Of a stretch of 64,000 nucleotides of DNA, positions 49,101 through 60,595 are shown one piece after another. The translations under genes and the position numbers were made by a program. The stretch lies in the NCBI RefSeq assembly GCF_963676685.1, contig NC_092345.1:81409592-81473591 (forward strand), read 5' to 3'. The notes under the pieces are model-generated. The model saw only the letters and a list, made by a program, of their open reading frames with translations, did not search any database and was not told the DNA's origin. The number at the start of each line of letters is the position of its first letter. The stretch's first letter is position 1. The DNA comes from Mytilus edulis (Eukaryota; Mollusca; Bivalvia; Mytilida; Mytilidae).

Positions 49101-52100
49101 TTTCTGAAAACCTGTTCTTGACTTTTATGGAAGGAAAGGGTTTTATATTGTTTGTTTTTAAGGCTGAGGAAGAAGTGGGTGTAAATTTGGAAGAAAAGAA
49201 GAAGTCTTACAAGCATCTGACAGAATCACTAGAAAACCTTATAAAAAGATTAGATAATACACAGGAAGGTATATATAGTCAGATTAGGTTTCATAAAAAG
49301 TGAGATCATAAAAATTTTGCTTTATATCTACTCAAGTTATTTAATTTCAATATATAAACCTGGAAAAAGTATTCCAAACTTCCATTGAAAACAATGTAAA
49401 ATGACATGATTGTAGAATGTGTATAATTTGGATTTTACTAAATACTTTTAATCCTTTTATGGTTTAAAATTCTACCTTTCTTTAAGTTATGCCCCTGTAT
49501 AACATTACATGCAAAAGGGGAGGGTCATTATCTATGTCCCATGGAAATCTTCTCCATTTCTTTGCTATTCATTTAATATAAAACTATGTGTGTTTTTTTT
49601 ATTATTATTAAGTCATAGATCCTGAATTTGAATATCTTTTTACTGACATTTTTTTTCAGAAATAGACAAGGTTGATAAACATATAGAAGAAGCCACGGAT
49701 GATTTGACTGCCTTGAAAGAAGAAACAGATATAAAAGACAAAATTCAAGGTAATGCTTGACCAATCAGGTTAAAGCTTGACCAATCAAGGTGACATGGTC
49801 ATTCATATTTCTATCTTTTTTATGATAGTATGATGTTAGTAAAATTATGGCTTTTCTAATGAAATAAAAAAAAATATTGTTAATTTTTACAGGATACAAG
49901 TTTTAAAGAAAATTATTGGCACATCATGAAATTCATACGCCAATGTAAAATCATATGCATACTCTTGTAGTACACCACAGGAGACAAAGGGGAAAAGTGT
50001 AACTATACCCACCATGCATAAAATTGAATAAAAAAATATTTAATTCTTATATGTTGCAATTAATGTGAGTTTCAATTAATCTAATGGATTGTATACAATG
50101 GTACAACTTATTTTTGACATCTTATGAAGTTTCCTGCATACAGGGTAGAATATGCAAACCCACAGGAGCAAAAAAGATCACCTTAATTTTTCCAAGGTAG
50201 TCCTGCTTGCCCCAACAGCTGTAGTTCTATCAAATAAAGAGGATAATTTCACTCCTTTGACATCAAACAACAATGGGTGTTGTCAAGAAGTTTTCAACAA
50301 CTTTGCATCAAAACAATTGAGAATGCATAGAAAGAAATAATCCCCTTATTTTCTACTTTATTTCTATTAAAAATTCATGGTAAATTCTATTATAAAAAAG
50401 AACAAGTAATGAAAAAAATTAGGCAGGGGTTCCCCTAGTGAAACTGCCGTTTAAACTATCACCCTTCTATTTAGGCCTTTAAGAGTGGGCAAAGGAAGAA
50501 ACAATGCCAAGAGATTGGGATGAAGCTCTCCTTATCCCGAAAGAATTTCATCTCTCTGCAAGAGATAGATCATTTAAAACAATTGAAAAAAATGAAAAAG
50601 AATACATACCTGGAAGCTATTTTTTATATATTATTATATATATTAAAATTAGTTCTGGTGCCCTACCGGCCTAGACGTTTTCGTTGCTCATCCCCCTTTT
50701 TACCACTAGTTCAAACCTATAAACATTTATCTTTTACCTAAGGTTATATCAGTTTGGCCAGGAACTGGAACTGATAGCCACTGTCCACTTTGCAACGTTC
50801 ATGCTGGAGGAAGTGAAAATTTACCAAGTTCAAGGGAGATAACTTAGGACAATTATACTTCCAGTAAACAGAAAATCGCTGAAATGATGAGTTTGGAACG
50901 CAAATATCACGACAATAATTTCTTTTTTTTTTTTATTTATTTGTAACACCAACATAAATCATTATTTAAAAATGTAGACTATTATGAATTTTATGCATCT
51001 TTACTTAGCCTATTTTTTTTTTTAAGGACCTGACAGTGATGAGAGAGTAAAAGTTCGAGTCACACGAGTTAACAAGAAAGAATTACAGAAAACAGATGAT
51101 AAAAAACAAACGTCAGAAATAGAAAATGTAGAAATTCAGATAAAAGATGAACTGGAAAAAGCAGGTTTAGATTTAGCAGGTAGAAAAATTTGAAGGTTTT
51201 TTATAACTGTTAGTTCTTTGACCAACAAATTTGATGGGTAATATATTGAAGTGCCTTTGGTAACCACATCTATATATGCACTCCAGCCAGTAAAATAAAC
51301 TGATATAATTGTAGCCTCATGATGTGGAGAAGCATCCTTCAAAGTCTCCTTCTCTCTCTAAAGCACATGTTTTAAATATGAGAATTTCAGTTTTATTAAG
51401 ATTCTAGGTTTAATTTCAGTTCTCAGATGCGTAAAACATAGTCATATGACTTACTGACTATTACATATATTTCCTAAAAGTAATTCACTTTATTCTTGAA
51501 ATTAAGCTTCATTAATTTATATTAAGTTATGATCCAAGTTCAGCTATTAAAAACTAAAGAAAAATTGTAAAATCTCAGTAAATACTCCTTATTTAAAAAA
51601 ATTTACACTCATGATACATATTAATTATCATTTTTCAAAACCATCACAATTTGTCATCCATTGATAGGCCAAATATGGTACTTCAGCTGTTTTCATTATT
51701 TCTTTTTTTTTTAACAGGTGGTAAAGTACAGGTTAAAATAATAACAGCTGGTTATTATGACAAAAAAGGAGAACCAATTAAAACATTATCAGCAGATGAT
51801 TCAGATGCATTTAAAAATATGATTGTCTCCATACTGGTAAGTAGTAGTATAGACTATTTCAGTTGTACGTTGAATAAGGAAATTAGGTTTCAGACTTATA
51901 ACAGCAGAGGGATTCCTAAATAATGAGGCTTAAAAGGGAAAACCAAGAATCATATAAATGAAAGCAGACAATTGAAAATAAAAAGAACTGGTTGAGAGAT
52001 GCTATTCTATCTGTTAAATGAACAATACAATTATGTGCATCAGTAAAATACAATTTGACACAAAACTTTTTGCAATGAAAGAGATACTCATTAGACTGCA

Positions 52101-52391
52101 GCACACGTTTAAAACTTCAACTTTTCCAAACATCATGGAAACCAGCAAATATTTTCATAAAAGCAAAAAACTCTTGAGATCCCTTCAAAAATAACTGGAT
52201 AAACCCTTGGGATAAGATGGTAAAAGTAATAATACTTACCTTGATTTACCCTGAGAGAGGCTGGTAATATAATTGACAAATATTTATTTTAGGGAGGAGA
52301 TCAGGAAGCAGCTCAGGAAGCAAATAAATACCAAGAGCAGGAAGACAATTACAGCTTTGTATGGCAAAATAAAGACAAGAAAACATCATAA
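37198..52391 (+). CDS. OS9: OS-9, ER lectin of ER-associated degradation (16 exons, complete)
   Basis: In the ER lumen OS-9 binds trimmed N-glycans on misfolded glycoproteins and passes them to the SEL1L-HRD1 ubiquitin ligase (family knowledge). Exons: 37198-37350, 38156-38332, 40227-40290, 41443-41516, 43418-43510, 44416-44617, 44840-44905, 46577-46714, 47048-47255, 47580-47713, 48550-48674, 49163-49268, 49660-49749, 51027-51179, 51718-51836, 52293-52391. All junctions are GT-AG and phases close: 2001 nt, 666 residues (human OS-9 is 667). A hydrophobic signal peptide lies near residues 5-25. The MRH (mannose-6-phosphate-receptor homology) domain spans about 108-230, with WW at 114-115, Q127, R187, E203 and Y209 as glycan-binding residues, paired cysteines and an NGS sequon at 171. 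Residues 230-560 are acidic and lysine/glutamate-rich with likely coiled coil. The last two exons match the conserved OS-9 C-terminal region (GGKVQVKI ... YSFVWQ). Confidence 0.96.
37610..38042 (-). CDS. Unidentified antisense ORF inside OS9 intron 1
   Basis: An open frame on the minus strand runs from about 38042 to a stop at 37610. The first ATG (38012-38014) gives 134 residues. The amino-acid mix looks protein-like (YKLNFRIIYTT, KYKIVCMYYLDSQ, DVKFNDINSS, SWVKGLKFPKKQYYKFF), with regular hydrophobic/charged alternation and no low-complexity runs, unlike the chance ORFs nearby. It could be a terminal exon, a retrocopy or a fragment of a mobile-element gene. No clear acceptor precedes it (the upstream stretch is not pyrimidine-rich). 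I do not recognise the family. Confidence 0.33.
38867..40171 (-). mobile_element. Dispersed element with GCTCACCTGG-type ends, in OS9 intron 2
   Basis: Reverse copy of the 17794-18674 family: agctcacctggcctaaaagg at the left with gtccgtcgtcgtcgtcgtt behind it; ccaggtgagcgattcaggct and ttgagagcctctt at the right. The interior holds a duplicated ~500-bp segment (38940-39130, 39440-39625) and three ~150-bp units with tgacctcattttca. Confidence 0.6.
41745..42565. repeat. Possible element bounded by acttgtcc motifs, OS9 intron 4
   Basis: The left part has acttgtccctgggcaagtaa and ttttacttgtccgg; the right part has ttacttgtccacgggccacc and attacttgtccggttgt. The motif repeats directly and in inverse within each end. 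The interior is AT-rich without a gene. Confidence 0.4.
42859..43070 (-). mobile_element. tRNA-derived SINE, truncated copy in OS9 intron 4
   Basis: Near-identical to 58555-58771 but lacking the B-box end: it starts at gacaccaaatcgcc and ends ...aattaatgtaa. It contains the A-box side (cccgctagaccac) and the SINE body. Confidence 0.66.
43562..44200. repeat. 24-bp minisatellite in OS9 intron 5 (about 26 units)
   Basis: Tandem 24-bp units (cacacatcaccatctagcaaaata and variants with cagtgtctagcagaatc), beginning about 50 bases after the exon 5 donor. 24 is a multiple of three and the unit lacks stops in several frames, so long octapeptide ORFs appear on both strands; these are by-products. Units alternate between two subtypes in 43910-44095. 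Confidence 0.92.
47735..48015 (+). repeat. Dispersed repeat with 'gttgttgtctctttgacaca', OS9 intron 10
   Basis: gcgcctgtcccaagtcagga ... ccagctgaaggatgcctccg ... ttgttgtctctttgacacat tccccatttccattctcaat. The terminal phrase is also at 43315-43365. Likely a 3' tail of an abundant mobile element. Confidence 0.65.
50140..50880. other. OS9 intron 13, unexplained higher-GC stretch
   Basis: Locally less AT-rich than the rest of the intron. Plus-strand readings include short protein-like runs (WPGTGTDSHCPLCNVHAGG at about 50755-50815, with CPLC spacing) but stops break the frame. Possibly a mobile-element relic. Confidence 0.3.
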
Positions 52392-52760
52392 TCTTACAAT
52401 CAAATTATCTAGTTATTGATGGATATTATGTAAAGTTTTTAGTGCTCTTTTCTGTTAATTTGTTACACAGTTTAAAGATGGGTTGTCTGTATTTGGCAGA
52501 ATTATGCTTTAATTTGTCGTTTATTTATTGTTATTTTCAGTAATATTTTTTTTTATTATGAGAATATTTTTTTGTATTTTGAATGATTTACCTTCAATTC
52601 TCTGGTTTAACTTTTATTTTTTATCCAAATTCAGTTTCCGAAATGTTGTGGTTTAATAATTAAATCACTCTTTTCATTTCCAATGTCGAAGATATCTGGA
52701 CAATTGCAAAGAATCAACTCTAAGGGAAGACTTTAATAGTACCTATTTCTAATATAAAAT

Positions 52761-52770
52761 AATAAATAAA
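52761..52770 (+). terminator. Candidate OS9 poly(A) signal
   Basis: Overlapping hexamers aataaataaa, 370 bases after the OS9 stop, are the first AATAAA downstream. Later ones exist (for example near 54040 and 56287), so the real 3' end may be farther. Confidence 0.4.
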
Positions 52771-54170
52771 CTTTAAATATCAATGATATTATGCTTTGCA
52801 AATCTACAGCATTGATTTATATAATTAATGTAGAAATATACATCTATTTAACGGGTACATTTGATGGTGCTGATAGTCTTTGTTTACATTAGTCTAACTA
52901 AATTTTGTCATAATCACAAACCAGTGAAGTTTTAAAAATTTTGCCTTAAAGTTATTATTTGTTCAGAATATGAAGAATCTATTGATTTTAATATTGATAT
53001 AGTTAATATGCTTGGTAAGTGAGGTAGTGAATTTGTTAAATATTAAATCAAAATAGATTCAAGATCACATATATGTCTTTGATATGGGATTGGTTCTTTG
53101 ATTGTTGTAAAAAGGAAACTGTAATTTAACTGCTAAAATTGTATATTGTACTGCTGTTTTATTTGCCTTTTTTTGCCATTATCTTGAAAAAAAACTATAC
53201 TAGCTAGATAAAAAAAAGGATGATTGCAGTAATGATCTCACAGCAGAAGCCTGAAAAATAATCAGAAAAAGATTTAAAATATAGCCCCTGAAATGTCATA
53301 TATCATAGAAGGTCACTGTTTTGGGTTTTGTCTTGAAGAAGGTAGATTGAAATTTTGAATTGCAAAATGTTCAGCAAAAACCTATCTAAATTTCTTAAAA
53401 ATCACATATCCCATTGACCATTTCAGTGAAATAACCTCTTATTTAAATAGATAGATAGTAGATAACCCTTAGTTAAATAGGACCTACTGTTATAAGCTCA
53501 ATAATTAATCCACCTAATAATATTCTGTGATATTTTAGAATGATGGCTATTGATATTTATGCTTCAAATACAATCTAGTCATTTTATCTTTCAAAAGTTT
53601 GTTATTTGTAGTATTTGTGTCAGTGTATTTAGTAATAGAATAGATTGTGGTAAATTTATCTGTATAATGTTAATTAAGACAATTCTGTGTACATTCCTGA
53701 TATATGTTTAATATATCATAACAATAATATGTTCTATAATTGGACTTTACACATGCCAACACTGAACATTTTTAGCATTATAAAGAATATATTGCATTTA
53801 AAAAAAAATTGTGCCAGTAGCAAAGAATGCAGAAAACAAATTTACAGTTGAAATAAGTTACAAATTATGTACACATATATATATGACATAAAAATCAGAT
53901 GAACAGATTTTCTTAAATGTACACAACTTGTATCCATTAAACAAGAAGTGCAGTATATGTTTATAGATGTTATAAAACTTTATATGATTTGTATTTTTTT
54001 TTATGGATAATGAGTCTATTGGCTATTAGTTGTTTTTTGGAATAAATTTTGTTATGTTATTTTCAGCTTTAACTATTTTGTGTTGATTAACTTCTATATC
54101 AATGATTATTATTCATAAAAAGCTGCTTAGGACTCTGTTTCAAAGGGAGGTCTATCTCTTTGAAATAGTG
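52771..54170. other. Downstream of OS9, AT-rich, no gene
   Basis: Possible long 3' UTR or intergenic DNA; no family or repeat recognised. Confidence 0.4.
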
Positions 54171-54623
54171 CTAGAACACACCAGCGAAATCGCGGGCATT
54201 TAGAGCTTAGTTGAAAGTATGAAAACTGTTGTAAGATGAATTGTCTTAAAAGATTTTGTCTAGAGAATTTCAGAAAAGGTATCAAAAATTTCAGAAAAGG
54301 TATCAAAATTCATAGGTACTTGGAGACAGGATATATTTTTAAGCTCTCTCCCTTTTTTTCAAAGTCGGTTATTTTTTTTGTTTTCTGTTAAATTCCATTA
54401 TTGTCTTGTATGACTTAAAAGTTGGGTCTGATGATGGAAAAAATATCCGGACGCCTTTATTTTCGTTTTTCTCTCAAAATAACCCAAACCGAATAATCAT
54501 AAGAATAGATGACAAATGCAACTATGCATGGTACCTATAGAACACAGAGGCATGATGATTAATTTATTGTGGAAGGAATAGAAGCAACACACAAAATGAG
54601 GTCTTCTCGTTTAATTGTATAGA
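54171..54623 (-). mobile_element. Non-autonomous Helitron, short copy
   Basis: Read on the minus strand it begins TCTATAC...AACGAGAAGACC and ends with a GC-rich hairpin (cgcgatttcgc) about 12 bases before a terminal CTAG. TC...hairpin-CTRR are Helitron ends. An A precedes the 5' end, as expected for A|T insertion; the base after CTAG is C rather than T. 453 bp, no Rep/helicase. Confidence 0.66.
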
Positions 54624-56435
54624 TGTGCTTCTTTTTGCAACACAAAATGTAATTTGTTTTTATCAACATTATAGCATTTTGAAAAGTTGCATGCATATGT
54701 GAGATGAGGAATTTACATAAATTTGTCATGTAAAACATTGCAATAGACATAAACCTAAATATAACAACTGTTTTTGGAGATAGTTCTTATTTCAGCCTTG
54801 GACATGAATACATTAAAGTGTAAAATTGAACTACTTGTACACCAACTTTATTTATTGGTTGTTTGACTATATTTCATGTTTTGTAATGATCTAGGTAAAG
54901 CTTTTCATTGTTTAATGCTGCTGATATTGCCCCTCTCTCATTTCAGTGTTTGTTAATAGATATTTTTGTAAATATTTGGCCAATAATATTAGAGTGAAAA
55001 TCAATTGGTAGATTCCATGTCCCTTCAAAATTTAATGACATTATTTTTGCATTACCTTCAATGGACTTTGGTGATGAGGCACTTCTGTCTTCCTGCAGAG
55101 TCTGTTGAGACATGATGTCTTGAAATTTACCAGTAAGAAACCCATGGCACCAAATTTAGAAATTTTTTTTTCATTGAATAGGTTTATGATAATTTTTTTA
55201 CTCTACTTCTTCATGGGTCTTGTGAGCTTTTCTCATATGGTGTCCTTTGTGTTGTTACCATAAAAAAAAGTCATCCCTCTGGAACCACTGAAAAGATTTC
55301 AGCCAAATTAAGCCTGAATGATCCTCAAGATATCTAGTATAAAATCTCAAAGTAAAATGTTTGTTCATCCAAAATAGATACAAGCTCTAAACTGTGAAAA
55401 CTATTAGCTAACATAAATCTGCAAATAGTTCATCATGACTCAAATTTTTAATTTATTTCTAATAAGAATTAATGCCCTATAAACACAAGTTTTATCAATA
55501 TTTAACATTTATGCTTTTCTTTTTAAAACTATTATAGATAGAGGGAAACTTTAAACAACAAATATAAATAACAAAATAAGATCTACAAATCACTGAATAA
55601 TAATCTTGATTTTCAATTGAATCCTTGTAGGAGTTATTGCTTTAAATGACCATGTGTGAATTATATTGAAGTAAATGAGGTTCATGAAGGAAAACTCTAA
55701 TTGATTAGATAGTTCCACAAACTTGTTTTACTTGGAAATGTAGTTTTAAATGAAATAAGCCATATATCCCATTGTTCTAAATGTTGTTCTTTAGCCAGTT
55801 ATCTTCTTGCCCAATTAAATTTTTATACATCTTTTGAATTAAGGTTGGAAACTTAATTTAAGGTTAATAATTGAAAGAACTGATTATCTGGAAATTCTGA
55901 GACTAAGTTTTGTATGTCAAACTGAAGCATAAGAATTTGTAAATGATTTTGGGATCTTCTGAAAAGCAAAGAAAATAATTTCATTCAAATGGGAAAATCT
56001 GTATGGTACTACCTAATTACTTTTCATGAGAACAACTATAATAAGTGAAACGAAAATAAAGCAAGAAATGCATGCACATTGTACATGTAAGCAAGAAAGA
56101 AAAAAAGTTTTTTGTCCATCTCAAATGGTTCATCTTATAAACATTTACGTTTGTGAGGGAAAACTATTGTGTGGCTGCTATTTGTTAAAATTAAATCTTT
56201 CTTTATTGAAGATATATATGTATTACATGTGTTGCATTTATCTGTATGCTTTCTGTCTGATTATTCTTTCTTTATAGAAAATATTGTTGAATAAATGTTA
56301 TGTTTTTTTTTAATATTTTTTGTGTTTTCTCATCCTTAAACTAACTTATATGCAGCATCTACAAATAGATCTTTGTTTTCCTCTTTGAACATAAGTTGAA
56401 GCACACGCTTAAAAATAGATAACATCTGTAAAAAT
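54624..56435. other. Intergenic, no gene recognised
   Basis: AT-rich on both strands. The part around 55205-55340 (gtgagcttttctcatatgg, gaaccactgaaaagatttca) is a diverged relic of the 38867-40171 element family. Confidence 0.4.
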
Positions 56436-56439
56436 GAGG

Positions 56440-56690
56440 AGATCAGTTATGCCAATAGGAAAACTATCCACCAAAGTTCAAATAAAGTGGATGTAAGCAG
56501 TAATAGGCAAACATACAGCCTTCAACAATGAGGAAAAATCATACTGTATAGTTGGCTATAAAAGCCCCTGGCATGAAAAATGTGAAACAATTCAATAGGG
56601 AAAACTCATAAAAAAGCTCATAAAGACAACCACTAACCTACAGGCTTCTAACTTGGGTCGCACATAAAGAATGTGGATGTGGTGAAACAT
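56440..56690 (+). repeat. Dispersed repeat with 'catacagccttcaacaatga'
   Basis: ggcaaacatacagccttcaa caatgaggaaa, then tggctataaaagcccctggc; diverged relative of 8151-8345. Confidence 0.6.
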
Positions 56691-57399
56691 GTTTTTGATC
56701 CCTCAACCCACCTCTAAGCTACAACATTTCTTATGTTGGGCTGTTACACCAAACTATATTCATCAGATTGATACAAAGCAGAAAAACATCCAACATAAAC
56801 ACAGACCAGATGTGATTAGGTAATAATCCATCCCAGCTCATTCATAACTACAAAAAGTACACTAAGTACATATCTGAGAGTACTGGCAGTTAACGACAGC
56901 CAGTTCAAAGCCAATAATAACAACAACAAAAATCGTTTATCTAAGACTCGTATATCAGTCATTGCACATCCAATAGATTTAGTGTAGACCTCAGTGACAG
57001 TCAAGAGAAAAACATGACCTTGTGCAATGCAAAAATAAAGGTATTGACAAAATGAAGTTAGGTTAAAGCCATATGGGTAGAACAAAACTATTGAGTAGGA
57101 TTTTAATTTATTGATAGCAAAATCAAAGGATTAATAAGTATATCTGGATTGTATATAAATATATATGTAATACTCCCAAACGTGTCCATCCCCTCAAACA
57201 TTCCAATACACCAATTTTGTCTATTTTGCCCAAGCATGTCCGATAATTGTTGTTCGCCAAAATGTGTCTACTACAAAAGGCCAGAACATCTAACAAAGTC
57301 TAGTGCTAATATGATCTCAGTGACGTCGTTACGGTAGATCAATGAATTTGTTCCGTCATTACCGTTCTCTCATTTTCTGTTTCATTACACAAGCTAGCA

Positions 57400-57640
57400 A
57401 TGATGATGTTTTTATTACTAGTCACATCGGAAACTATTCATCATTATCCAGGTCCTTCCGAGGATCTATCTGTATGTCACTTAAATACACGTAGTTTATA
57501 TTATTTTGATAAAATATTGAAGTTCAACTGAACTAAGCTAGACGAAATTGAGTTCTTCCTGTGTAACGAATTCCAATTTGATGTGCTCTATATTAGTGAA
57601 ACTTCGTTAAAACCAGACATCTCACATGAATAAAGATATG
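57400..57640 (+). pseudogene. LINE endonuclease domain remnant
   Basis: The plus strand reads TIHHYPGPSEDLSVCHLNTR with one in-frame stop, then LDEIEFFLCNEFQFDVLYIS ETSLKP. This follows the start of a non-LTR retrotransposon apurinic-like endonuclease (hxNPGP ... LHLNxRSL ... FDVLxxSETWL). It is degenerate and ends at a stop near 57633. Confidence 0.55.
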
Positions 57641-57739
57641 TACACATTAGTTTTATCAAGGGTGCAATTTTAGCATTATTTTTTAAAAGTATATGATATG
57701 AAATTATCACTAAAAAAATATAAAAGCAACATTTTAGAA

Positions 57740-58150
57740 AATGATATTTATTTGATGTATGCATCTTTGTGAGAACACTTCACGAGTTGGTTGACCGTTA
57801 TGGAATAACCGTATCACAAATGATATCGGATATGTTCCTTACGTCGTAACTACAATCCCCTCCCCTTTCCTGAATGTGACCTACCGAATTAGACTATTTA
57901 CCGGATTCGTTATCACATAAGCAACACGACGGGTGCCGCATGTGGAGCAGGATCTGCGTACCCTTCCGGAACACCTGAGATCACCCCTAGTTTTTTTAGT
58001 GGGGTTTGTGTTGTTTATTCTTTAGTTTTCTATGTTGTGTCATGTGTGCTGTTGTTTGTTTGTCTTTTTCATTTTTAGCCATGGCGTTGTCAGTTTGTTT
58101 TAGATTTATGAGTTTGACTGTCCCTTTGGTATCTTTCGTCCCTCTTTTAC
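57740..58150 (+). repeat. Dispersed repeat with 'gagcaacacgacgggtgcc'-type core
   Basis: Includes gagttggttgaccgttatgg, aagcaacacgacgggtgccg, acacctgagatcacccctag and ccatggcgttgtcagtttgt. It may be the 3' part of the LINE whose endonuclease remnant ends 100 bases upstream; a fragment lies in reverse at 31170-31440. Confidence 0.62.
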
Positions 58151-58525
58151 TTCTAGTTGTATTTATTTAAAATAAGAAATTATGTTTTATTCTTTGTTAT
58201 TTGATTAATGTCAAAATATTTAGTTGTAGGCTATATATATTCTGTTGTTATCTAATTTTAAGTAGACTGATATTAAACGTCTCTTAAAGACAGGGTTTGA
58301 TAACGTACAACAGGACAAAGCTCCTGTTTTCCAAATCACTTATATGTGAAAACATACATGAGTTAAATAAAGGCAACAGTAGTATATTGCTGTTCGAAAT
58401 TCATAAATTGATAGAGAAAAAACAAATCCGAGTTACAAACTAAAACTGAGGGAAACGCATCAAATATAAGAGAACTACGACACAACAGAAACACAACATT
58501 TAAATGTAACACACACAGAAATTTC

Positions 58526-58771
58526 TTCCCTCGCCGGGATTCGAACCCATGCTACTGTGATATCGTGACACCAAATCGCACTGCAGCCGTCCCGCTAGAC
58601 CACACAACCACCTGGGCTCTCAAAAAAGAGCTTTCGCTGGCCGTGTGTTACCTTTCCTCGTCAGTTTTAATCTAGCGGCGTACTACAGTACATGATATAT
58701 AAGGCATGAAGATGTTATTGTTACAGATCAGCTAAATTATCTATAGTAAAGGATTCTACAAATTAATGTAA
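58526..58771 (-). mobile_element. tRNA-derived SINE, with A and B boxes
   Basis: On the minus strand, gtggtctagcggg (58591-58603, Pol III A box) lies about 45 bases before GGTTCGAATCCC (58536-58547, B box), tRNA-like spacing. The remaining part (to 58771) is a non-tRNA body shared with 42859-43070. No intact cloverleaf or anticodon arm is evident. Confidence 0.68.
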
Positions 58772-58779
58772 TAATATAT

Positions 58780-59600
58780 ATATAGCTTCAAAAGACTGAA
58801 ATGAGCAATAATGCCTTTACAATTTTTTTTTATGATTTTATGCATGATATATGTTATGACAAAAATGTCTTCCTGTATATATATTTTCTTAGTTGAACAA
58901 CAAAAGAGAAAGAACATATGCACTACTTGGTAGAGTTAATAAGGCTGTGTGGCATATTTTCAGCATTTATAAGGGTTCAATCTTCCTAAAGTTTAAGCTT
59001 ATACTAGAATTCTGTACTACCCCTCCTTTCACAGATGGTCTTCATTATAATTCAATTTGGCCACTATCCATAAGTGTATATACTGGTAAAATTCCCATGG
59101 TGTGTCTCTATTGAATAAGACATAGAGAGCATACATGGAAACCAGTAGGTTAACAAAACAAAATATCTAAGAATATTATATGAAAGAGCCTGAGGCGTGG
59201 TTAAAAACTGTCTGAATTCTAATAGTTTTTCATTGAATATTTGTATCTAGGCGTGGTTTGTGAACCAGCTGTATTTACAAATGCAACATATAATCAAGTA
59301 TCAATAATTTGAAGTCGGTTTAAGTTATTTAAGTGGGTTTTTTTTAACCAACGAAACCTGGAATATTAAGTCAACTGTGTCATAATGTATGTACCATTTG
59401 TACTGTACATGTAAATATATATAAAGGTGGTATGGTGTTTTCGTAGTCATTGCAAGAACAGATCTATGAAAAGATTTAAGACAGTCGATGAATGAGCTCA
59501 ATATGTATCACAATTAAAATTATGACTTTAAAAATGCTGGTATTTTTTTTTTAAATAAATGCACTCCAGACCATCATTGAACAAGCTTTATCTTATTTTA
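58780..59600. other. Upstream of the TLR remnant
   Basis: No gene. A tatatataaagg TATA-like motif at about 59415-59426, 205-215 bases before the ATG at 59632, and a tttataatttacag acceptor-like site at 59599-59610 could be leftovers of its promoter and 5' intron. Confidence 0.35.
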
Positions 59601-59631
59601 TAATTTACAGATAATATTTTGGTCGAATATC

Positions 59632-60033
59632 ATGGAACACACTCTATTTCACAACTTTATGTTGATGTTATTTGTATCTTGCAGTTTCTTTTTACATGCA
59701 AAGGAGAGTGCACCATGTGTATACACAGTTTTGAAAAAGGAGAGCCCCATTTTGATTGCCCATACAAGAGATTTGATTATATTCCACAATTACCATTAAA
59801 CACGTTTTCTCGGAACTCGCAACACAACCATATTTCTTTTATAAAAAATAATCAGTTTAAAAATATGAGGAATCTTACAGAACTGGATTTTTCCTTCAAT
59901 TTTCTTTCTTGGATACATGCTGGAGCATTAAATGAACTTGAGAAGCTGCATCAACTACGACTAAATAATAACCACTTGGATTATGATGACAGAGCAATTC
60001 CAATCAGGAGTGTTCAGCCACTGAAATCACTGT
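59632..60033 (+). pseudogene. Toll-like receptor remnant: signal peptide and first leucine-rich repeats, frameshifted
   Basis: From the ATG at 59632 one frame gives a classic signal peptide (about 20 residues, LMLFVSCSFFL core) followed by ESAPC. Homology then continues in a different frame from about 59735: an LRR N-terminal cap-like stretch (EPHFDCPYKRFDYIPQLPL), then leucine-rich repeats (NNQFKNMRNLTELDFSFN; AGALNELEKLHQLRLNNNHLD), ending in a stop at about 60033-60035. The shift between signal peptide and cap, and the early stop, mark it as broken. Molluscan TLR genes are numerous, so a decayed copy is plausible. Further LRR pieces lie downstream on the same strand. Confidence 0.72.
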
Positions 60034-60239
60034 AGTAAGAGTATTCGAAACATACAAGTAGCACCATTGTTAATCACTCTAATAGTATTCTTAAACTCTC
60101 TCTCTCTCTCTTTGAATTTTCGGAGGTAAGTAGTTTTGTGATTTTACTTTTTTTACACACAAATAGATCAATATTTTCACCACTCATTACAAACAGAACT
60201 ACTTTCAATTGAAATTAATAAAGCTATAGGTCTTACACA

Positions 60240-60595
60240 GCTTTTTATCCAGCTAAAACAATTGCATGTTTAAGAAAATTTGAAGTTTTGAAGATGGATT
60301 TAACAAACTATATATATATATATATTGATCCCTGGTTACAAGTTTCTGGAGAAGGATATCGTTAACATCGTCACATATATTCACTCTATTTATATAATCA
60401 AGATGGATTCCTAAATTTAACCATGACCATCTTTCAATATACACCTTACTTAACATATTTATATATCTTTCATGTTCAATCTGTTCATAATTTAAATCTT
60501 TCATACCTCAACAAGTTTGAACTGTTACAACTTGATAATAGTCCTACATTAGGTATTGGGGTTTTTCCTTACACATTAAGTATTAACTAGAACAC
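60240..60595 (+). pseudogene. Further degenerate LRR pieces of the Toll-like receptor remnant
   Basis: Two short stretches resemble successive LRRs. About 60240-60300 reads YPAKTIACLRKFEVLKMDL, typical of TLR ectodomains. About 60508-60588 reads LNKFELLQLDNSPTLGIGVF before a stop. A (TA)n run lies between them and the frames differ. The second piece ends right at the Helitron boundary at 60587. Confidence 0.5.

Noticed and set aside
50152-50741. ORFs in OS9 intron 13 as exons
   Set aside because: They do not fit the OS-9 phase or family alignment; exons 13 and 14 join in frame without them.
56026-56277. 83-codon plus-strand ORF near 56 kb
   Set aside because: Composition is low-complexity and Tyr/Cys/Leu-rich from AT-rich DNA; no family, splice or promoter evidence.
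58526-58603. Functional tRNA gene
   Set aside because: A and B boxes are present, but no acceptor stem or anticodon arm folds, and the sequence continues as a SINE body shared with another locus.
60253-60504. 83-codon minus-strand ORF inside the TLR remnant
   Set aside because: It overlaps plus-strand LRR relics, lacks splice or promoter support, and has no recognisable domain.
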